The notes under the pieces are model-generated. The model was given only the letters and a program-made list of their open reading frames with translations. It was not told where the DNA came from and made no database searches. From positions 5,988,501-6,052,500 of the forward strand of contig PUFA01000092.1 in NCBI GenBank assembly GCA_003508835.1: DNA of 64,000 nucleotides, read 5' to 3'. Both the position numbers and the translations under genes were made by a program. Every line of letters begins with the position of its first letter. Position 1 is the stretch's first letter. The DNA is from Eonycteris spelaea. Taxonomy: Eukaryota > Chordata > Mammalia > Chiroptera > Pteropodidae. Below are positions 57,590-64,000 of this stretch, in pieces.

Positions 57590-58285
57590 GAGAAGTCGGT
57601 ATAAAAAAAGAGAGGTTCACCCCTCTATTTTCAATCTAAGGAAATATAGTTTCATAGTAGAGATGGCAGTAAACTCTTCAAAAAGCAGTAAACTTTAGAT
57701 TCCATTGGCTATGGTCCTATTTAATCACTGATTTTATCAGTTGCGACCAGAAAATATTAACCAAATATATTGGGATTTTCTAAAATCCAACTATCATTGG
57801 AATGGTGTAAGACCTTCAAAATATTATTTATAATAATCATTGTTTCTTCTATATGATTATAAATGAGATCATATCTCTATCAACTAACAGTGATAATATC
57901 AAAGAGTAGTTTTTTTAATGTGAAATTTGGACAAACTATACAAAACTTCAACCAATTATTAAGGCTTAACAAAGGATTTCCCTCCCCTACTGCACATATA
58001 GCAATTTTCATAAACTTAAATGAAACTTAAAGGAGGATTGCTAGCAAACTGATTTATCTATATGTATCAATTTTTTAATTTTAAACTTTGCTTATATATT
58101 ATATTTTAAGATTAAAGAACTTGTCAGTAACATAGTGGCAGGATAAAAAAAAAAAGTGAACACAGAGATAAAGATGTACATTTTGGTTGGCCACCATACC
58201 ACGGTATGATATCTTTTTGGTAGATTGTCTCCAAAGATGGATACCCTAAGTTTTTGCCTTCCTGTACAAACATGCCAGCCTCCCG
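57590..58285. other. Unassigned AT-rich stretch
   Basis: No recognisable gene or repeat is seen. Confidence 0.5.
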
Positions 58286-58289
58286 ACTG

Positions 58290-58625
58290 AGAAGAGAAGT
58301 TCACTTTTTCCTCTTCTTGAATCTAGACTGCACTTAAAACTACTTCTGAGCCCAGACCTTAAGAAGATTGACAGCTTCTACTTCCTTCCTCTGAGAATGC
58401 TCCTGCTTGGAACTTAGCCACTGAACAGTGAGGAAGCCTAAGCAGCTATACAGTGAGGCCACATGGAGGAACACCAAGGTCCCTTGCCAATAGCTCCAAC
58501 TAAACTCCCATCTGGAAGCCAGATACAACTTCCTGCCATATGTCTGAAGCCTTTTGGACCTTCAGGCAATCCTAGTGCCCCAGCCAACACCACATGAAGC
58601 TGAAGAATTGCCTATTCAACCAAAA
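58290..58625 (+). mobile_element. MaLR/MLT1-type LTR, partial
   Basis: 'ttcctcttcttgaatctaga', 'gattgacagcttctacttcc', 'gagaatgctcctgcttggaa' and 'gcagctatacagtgaggcca' resemble the 5' and middle parts of an older MLT1-like LTR. The 3' end is not clear. Confidence 0.6.
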
Positions 58626-58639
58626 TAGGGAAAAATATA

Positions 58640-58929
58640 CATAAAGTAATAACAGTAAAAAGAAAGATGAGCGCTGCAATTTCAAATAAAATAACCAAGG
58701 GAGATCTCATGAGAATGTAACATGCGGGAGTAAGCCATGTCATTATCTGAAGAAAGAGTGTCCCAAGCAGAGGAAATGGCCAGTAAAAAGGCCCTAATCT
58801 GTGAGTTCATGGCATATTAGATTAAAAAATCAAGGAACCCAGTGTGGTTGCAACAAGGTGATCAAGGGGAGAGTGGTAGAAAAAGAACTTAAGAGGTAAA
58901 AGGGGTCCATAGTAGATGAGCCTTTGTAG
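58640..58929 (-). mobile_element. LINE-2, antisense, 3' part
   Basis: 'gagtaagccatgtcattatc', 'cccaagcagaggaaatggcc' and 'agtgtggttgcaacaaggtg' are reverse-strand L2 3' blocks. The copy is cut at 'gagcctttgtag' by an LTR and resumes at 59355 with 'gacattgtaaggacttta', so the two halves are one element. Confidence 0.75.
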
Positions 58930-59354
58930 TTGGTTGAATGATAGTCCTCCAAAGTATATGCCCCCATCTTAGCCCCTAGATCCTGTAAATGTGAAGACAG
59001 TTGGAAAAAAGAGTCTTTGCTGAAGCAAATAAGTTAATGATCTCAAGATGAGATCATTTTGGTTTATCTCAGTGGGCTTAAATATAATAAGTGTTCTTAT
59101 AAGAGAGGAGAAAAGGCCATGCAAAGATAGAAGCAGTGATTGGAGTGATGCAGCCACAAATCAAGGAACACCTGTAGCCACCAGAAGCTGAAAAAGACAG
59201 GGATGGATTCTCCTCTAGGGCCTTCAGAGAGAGTGTACCAACGCCTTGATTTCATACTCCTGGTCTCCAGAACAATGAAAGAGTAAAATTTCTGTTGTCT
59301 TAAGCCACAAAGTTTGTGGGACTTGGTTACAGCAGCCCTAGAATACTAATACAG
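58930..59354 (+). mobile_element. MaLR/MLT1-type LTR nested in LINE-2
   Basis: 'tggttgaatgatagtcctcc', 'gatctcaagatgagatcatt', 'gtgttcttataagagaggag', 'gatgcagccacaaatcaagg', 'attctcctctagggccttca', 'ctgttgtcttaagccacaaa' and 'agaatactaatacag' in consensus order. It is a solo LTR and splits the surrounding L2. Confidence 0.9.
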
Positions 59355-61200
59355 TTTTCCTAGGACATTGTAAGGACTTTATTTTTTACTTGGGGAAGAA
59401 GGAGAGCCATTGTAGGGTTAGAGCAAAGAAGCGGCATGATCAAACATATTTTTTAAAAGATAATGAACTGCTAGTTTGAAAATAAATTATAAGAGCCCAA
59501 GTATAGGAGTCAGGAGACCAGATGGGAGGCTAATATAAGAAGAGAATGATAGCACAGGCCAGCATTGCAGCAGTGTTGCGGACTAGGAGTGGTTAGATTC
59601 TGAGTATATTTTCAAGGTAGAGAGACCAAAATGTCTAGATAGGTCAGATCTGGAGTATGAGGGAAAATGATGAGCCAAGAATGACTCCAAGGTTTTGGGT
59701 TAACAGAATGGGAAAACAGATTTGTCATTGACTAAGATGAGGAAGGTTGAAGGTAGAACAGACTAGGGAGGAAAGATCGAGGGGAATCCCTTTAGGGCAT
59801 GCTGAATTTGAGGTTTCTATGAAGTATCCAAGTGGAGATGTCAGACACCCAGTTATGTATAAAAATCTGAAGTTCAGAAGAGAGTATGGGCTGGCAATGT
59901 TAATTAGGGCATGTTAGCATACAGATGATATTCAAAACCATAGAACTGGCAAGATCGACATGATAGCAAGTATTTAAAAAAGGACTAAGAACAGAACCGG
60001 AATACTCTAGCATTAGAAGGAATGGAAAGCAGAAAAACAAGAAAGGAGACCAAGAAGGGATACGAAGAAATCCCTCCCCCCACCTCCCCGCAAAAATGTG
60101 GTATCCTGAAAGTTATATGAAGGAAATAGTCAAGGAGGGAGTTACCAAACTGAGTCAAACACATGGACAAGTAAGATTAGGACCGAGAATTATTTTGTGG
60201 ATTTAGCAACATGGAGGTCACTGGTGACTTTTACAAGAGTAGTCCTGGTGCATTAAGGGCATAAACCTGACTTAAGTGGGTTTATGAGAGAATGAGGAAG
60301 GTGGATTTGGAGACAGTTAGCATGGAGAAATCTTTAGGGGAATTTTAACACAAAAGGGAGCAAATAAATGAGATGGCAGCTGGCAAGGGAATGAGACTGA
60401 CAGAGCAGGTTTCTGAAACTACAAGAAAAAGCAGCATGTACATATATGCTCATGGTAGCCACTGAGAAGACCAAAAAAAAAAAAAAAAAAAAGACAATGT
60501 TGAAGAAAGGGAGAAGAACTGCTGGAACGATGTCCAGTGGGATGGGGTCTAATGCAAGAGTGAAGAGATTGGCACAGAGTTCTCCTAAGGCACAGACTGG
60601 AAGGTAGAAGATGTGGATGCTGGTGAGCAGAGTGGGAGGGCAGTAGTAATCTGGGAATGTTCTCTTCTGTTCATCTTACTGTGCTCGGTGAAGCAGGAAT
60701 TGAGGTCACCAGCTAAAAGTCAAGATGGAAGAGAAGATGTTGGAGGTTGGAGAGAGCAGAGAAGGTAGGAAATACGTGTCCAGGAGAGTAGGTGAGTAAA
60801 TAGCTAGGAAAATATAGAATGATTGTCCAGCAGCAATGAAAGCCCATTCGATGTTTGTGTTGATAAAATTTAAGATAATAGCAGTCAGCACAGTGGAGTG
60901 TTTTTACTAGCCAAGTTCAGCTTCATAGAGGCAGGCACAGAGCAGACCAATTCTTGGATTTAACCAGGGTTTCAGGTTAGCTATGAATTCTGAGAAGGAA
61001 GGGAGGTAAAAGGTAGCACATGATGTGCACAAGGGAGAGAAATGATGATTTACCTTGGAATTTAGGCTGAGGAAGGGAGGGAGGCCATGGAAGGGATGAA
61101 GGGTGGTGAAGAATGGTGGGACCAATTGGTAGAAAACCAGGGTCTCTGGGCGGGATTTAAAGGACTATAGAAGTACCAGAGGGAGGAAGCTAAAAACAAA
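59355..61200 (-). mobile_element. LINE-2 ORF2 remnant, antisense
   Basis: The longest L2 copy here. The reverse complement follows L2 ORF2 for about 1.8 kb: 'gaatgactccaaggttttgg', 'ccaagtggagatgtcagaca', 'agcatacagatgatattcaa', 'cggaatactctagcattaga', 'ggatttagcaacatggaggt', 'tgctggaacgatgtccagtg' and 'caagttcagcttcatagagg'. The reverse-transcriptase Tyr-Ala-Asp-Asp block maps to 59910-59921 and would now read Tyr-Ala-Asn-Met, so the catalytic pair is gone. There are many frame breaks. An A-run interrupts it at 60473-60492. Confidence 0.85.
60473..60492. repeat. A-run of 20
   Basis: Twenty consecutive A inside the antisense L2, probably expanded from a short A-stretch of the element. Confidence 0.9.
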
Positions 61201-61204
61201 AAGG

Positions 61205-62640
61205 AATTCGAAAGAAAGAATCTTAATGTTATAAATAGACCCCCTGGTCTTCAAATCATGCTAGAAAAGAAGTGAACCATTGAGATGTACCAAAAACAAC
61301 TTCCTGATCCATTATTTTCTATACTAAAAATGCCTTTTACTGTGAAAGCTATTTATTCATTCAAGTTTACAGAAAAACAGGAAGGCTAGATTTTTTCCCA
61401 AGCTACTTGGGAACTTTTCCATCTTCAGAGGTGATTTTCATTTCATTCATAATACATTTTCACTTCAAGTTAAATGTTGTATGTCTAGATACCTTTTCCC
61501 ACAACCGTGGTTATGTTCTCTAATCCTCCTTTCTCTCTCATAATCTTTATTTTCATTCTCTTATTCGTCCTGATCACTCATCTCTTTGAAAATTAAAATG
61601 CAATGCTTAAATGCTTAATATACAATGCTTAAAGCTGAATAAAAGCCTCACTGATGCCAAGAATAGTGGGAGGACTGCCTTGCGATCCTTGCATGTCTTT
61701 TAATTTCCCAGTGTCTTGTCAGTTTCAGGTTCAGTGTTTTTCAGGAAGTAGACTCCCCTCTGCTAATTGAGTCAGTGCCAAGAGTAAAGCATGGTCTCTC
61801 CAAGCTATCTTGCACCTGGAGGTATCTCCTAGGGGAGATATGCAAAAATAAACAGCAAACCCAGGCAACTAGGCTTCATTATATTTTTATTAACAGAGTA
61901 ACTCTTTTACCCATGCAATATCCCAAATTGGATAATTACCTCCCACATTGCTGGCCCCTTGGCTATGGAGCCAAATACCAAGTTCTTTCTCAATTAGTGT
62001 TCTGAGCTCTGAGTCAAGTTCCTTATGTGCTGTTACCCAGCTGCTACCCAAATACCCAGATGTTACATGAAGCCCCTCCTAAATATAACTCTTTAAGCAC
62101 ATTCAGAATCCTCCAAGGAAAAATAAATAAATAACATTAGTATATTATTTTATTGACAAGACTCTATATCCACCACTTAAAAATTATTTTAAAAAACCAA
62201 TTAGAAATAAATCAAATAAGAAAACTTTATTCTGCCTGCTGAATTTTGAACTATTGACCTGACCAGGATAAAAAGATCATCAGATAATAAAATCTGATCC
62301 AAGTTTATTAAGCAGCACTTTCATCCAGTAATATGTTATTACCAAGTAAATGTAATTTAATGATAAAATGGTAAATATGAAATAAGGCATGTTGGGAGGA
62401 AAATCTGCTTGTGTTTTGTATATAAATGTTTTAGTATTTAAATAGAAACCAAAAAAGCAGAAATATTCTGAAGTAAAAACAGAACTGGAATTTCCATTTC
62501 CCATCCACATCATAAATGAGATCATTCCACAGCCATGACTTTTTGCACACCACTTTATAAGAGTGTACTCAGACAGAATCTGTGGCTGGGACCCAAGGCA
62601 CTGAAAGTTATCCTGTACTGGCTTGTGAAGGATGCAGCGC
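61205..62640. other. Unassigned non-coding stretch
   Basis: No gene or named repeat is recognised. The 132-codon minus-strand frame at 62280-62678 starts inside the alternating GC/AC tract and shows no domain, so it is not called. Confidence 0.5.
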
Positions 62641-62645
62641 ATATC

Positions 62646-62686
62646 CATGCGCATGCGCGCGTGCACGCGCACACACACGCACGTGC
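62646..62686. repeat. Alternating purine-pyrimidine tract, CpG-dense
   Basis: Forty-one bases alternate purine and pyrimidine without a break, mixing GC, AC and AT steps, with eight CpG dinucleotides. This is a strong Z-DNA-type sequence and an isolated CpG cluster in CpG-poor DNA. It is probably an old (CA/GT) repeat with GC units. Confidence 0.9.
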
Positions 62687-62689
62687 TGA

Positions 62690-64000
62690 CCAGAAGTCGT
62701 AAAACCTATGGGTAAGTCTATAAAATTTATGAATAAACTATTAAAGTAGCCTCAAGCAGAAGTGGCAGAAAACATTGCTCTTTATATACCACTTTAAAAA
62801 TAAACTCCATTCACTGGAAAAGGTAACAACATATGATGCTTTGACAACATCAAAAATAATATTTAAGAACTTAGAAATCCTCCAGCACATGGTTCCATAT
62901 CCTCAAAAGGATTAACATCTGAATCCATTTCCTTAAATCTGAATTCGAAGGGCCACTCAAACTGCCCATGTGGCTTCTGTCCAAGCATGGGGCTCGCATT
63001 TGTACAGCTTTGTCTGAGCAACTTACCAATCTGCTGTAGCTGTCCTTATTGAACTTTCACTTACAAGAGATGTGTTATTAACATGCTAGATTGATTGAGT
63101 TATACATCACTTTTCTCCCTCCTCAACTGGCAGAGAAATTAGCAGATGAGGAAGTGGGTTGAGGTACAATGGATGGCATTGCTTTGCAAATGAAAATATC
63201 AAAGGGAATGCATAATTGAAAAGAGAAATTAAGTAGAATCAATTATTTTGGTACAGTGAATAAGGGGCATGATTTTCACTGACGACTGGGCCCAGTGGGA
63301 GTTGAGCATGTGAATGTTATAGAGGCAGCCAGCTCCTATCTGGCACTCCCTGGTCTGCATCATAGTCATTGGTGCCTCTTAGAGAAGACTGGGTCTCTGG
63401 ACTCCCTGGTAACGACCTGCATTCCACTGCCTTAGCACAGCTAGAGCTACAGATAATCCCGTGAATCGTTCCTTCATTCTCAAAGTCATCTAAAGTTTGA
63501 AAGAGGAGAAATATTGCTGTGATATTTACACCAGAACACAGTTTTTTTTTTCTTTTTGAATTACATAGAAATAAATATTTGAAGATAAAATAAAGGGGAT
63601 GTGTCTGAGGGAGACTGAAGAAATAGAAAGTGGAAAAATTCCCCTTTAAGGGTCTTAAGTTGAGGGGAAAGGGGGCAGAGAGGGAGAGAGGGAAAGAAAA
63701 TAGTGGTTAAGAGAAGAAAAAGTGAATTAAATGAAAGGAATGCTAGGTAACTGTGGAAATTATTTCTTCAAATTCTTAGGTTTCTTTCTAGCATTTCCTG
63801 TCAGCTGTCTGGCTATCTACCAGGGAAAAGAAAAATCTTCTAATACCATTCCAGTGGGAATTTGAATTTTAAGTATAAAAAATAACAATGATCCACAGGC
63901 CAGGGAAGGAAGTGGTAAAATTCCTAAATGACTAGAGTTGAAATATCAAGAAAAATGTCAAATTTTGTGTTTTTCCACTTTATGTGTGGTAATACCAAGA
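62690..64000. other. Unassigned; possible conserved non-coding element at 62870-63480
   Basis: No named repeat or gene is recognised. 62870-63480 is mixed-composition, apparently unique sequence with clustered motifs of regulatory type, such as 'tttgcaaatgaaaat' at about 63184 and 'tgattgagttat' near 63094. From 63600 the plus strand turns purine-rich. Confidence 0.4.

Noticed and set aside
62280..62678. 132-codon minus-strand frame rich in aromatic residues
   Set aside because: Its start lies in the alternating GC/AC simple repeat and the rest is AT-rich sequence whose translation mimics a membrane segment. No domain is recognised.
1..64000. CRISPR arrays, operons, bacterial or phage genes, tRNA or rRNA genes
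   Set aside because: Repeats present are dispersed retroelements and microsatellites without regular spacers. There are no long frames or ribosome-binding patterns, and no cloverleaf or rRNA core sequence was recognised. The content is mammalian.

Overview
This window looks like ordinary, gene-poor nuclear DNA of a placental mammal. It is AT-rich and CpG-poor, no open frame exceeds about 140 codons, and no frame shows a recognisable host protein domain or an exon series. Almost everything that can be named is decayed interspersed repeat: LINE-1, LINE-2, L3/CR1-like, MIR, MaLR/MLT1-type LTRs and two small hAT-type DNA transposons, plus simple repeats. Family calls were made by eye against remembered consensus patterns. 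Element type and strand are fairly safe, subfamily names are deliberately left open, and most borders carry errors of tens of bases. I recognise no Alu, rodent B1/B2, carnivore or equine tRNA-derived SINE, or ruminant BovB. With L1 3' ends of the style seen in many boreoeutherians, this fits a non-primate, non-rodent placental mammal, possibly one with little recent SINE activity such as a fruit bat. That is inference only.

Layout. From 0 to 13 kb there is a pyrimidine microsatellite, an MLT1-type LTR, MIRs, a composite pyrimidine array (2.77-2.97 kb), L2 pieces, a hAT-type element (5.4 kb), an antisense L1M piece (7.77-8.4 kb), L3/CR1-like sequence (9.4 kb) and half an LTR (10.4-10.76 kb). 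From 13 to 25 kb most sequence is unassigned, with an antisense MLT1 LTR (18.1-18.6 kb), L3/CR1-like sequence (18.8-19.1 kb), a MIR and L2 fragments. From 25.07 to 28.35 kb lies an L1 with its 5' UTR, a wrecked ORF1 region, the start of ORF2 (endonuclease), a large internal deletion and a 3' end. From 29 to 33 kb there are L2 and L1M 3' fragments and a (GT)n. From 35.60 to 37.20 kb lies a second internally deleted L1, flanked by a 17-bp target-site duplication. From 38.4 to 43.3 kb there is about 5 kb of antisense L1M material containing three copies of the same ORF2 3' segment, with an LTR inserted in it. From 43.4 to 56 kb the sequence is mostly unassigned, with MIRs in opposite orientations (49.7-50.4 kb), two sense L1 tails (52.9-54.0 kb), (GT)n and (AC)n arrays and a G-quadruplex motif. 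From 56.4 to 61.2 kb there is an LTR-rich block and an antisense L2 about 2 kb long, split by an MLT1-type LTR. From 61.2 to 64 kb there is a 41-bp CpG-dense alternating purine-pyrimidine tract and a non-repetitive stretch that may be regulatory.

I found no new biological system. The most useful observations are the two L1 copies that keep both ends but lack their middle, the nested-repeat chronology, the three L1 tails in one orientation, the Z-DNA-prone tract and two candidate conserved non-coding stretches. There are no genes here working together.
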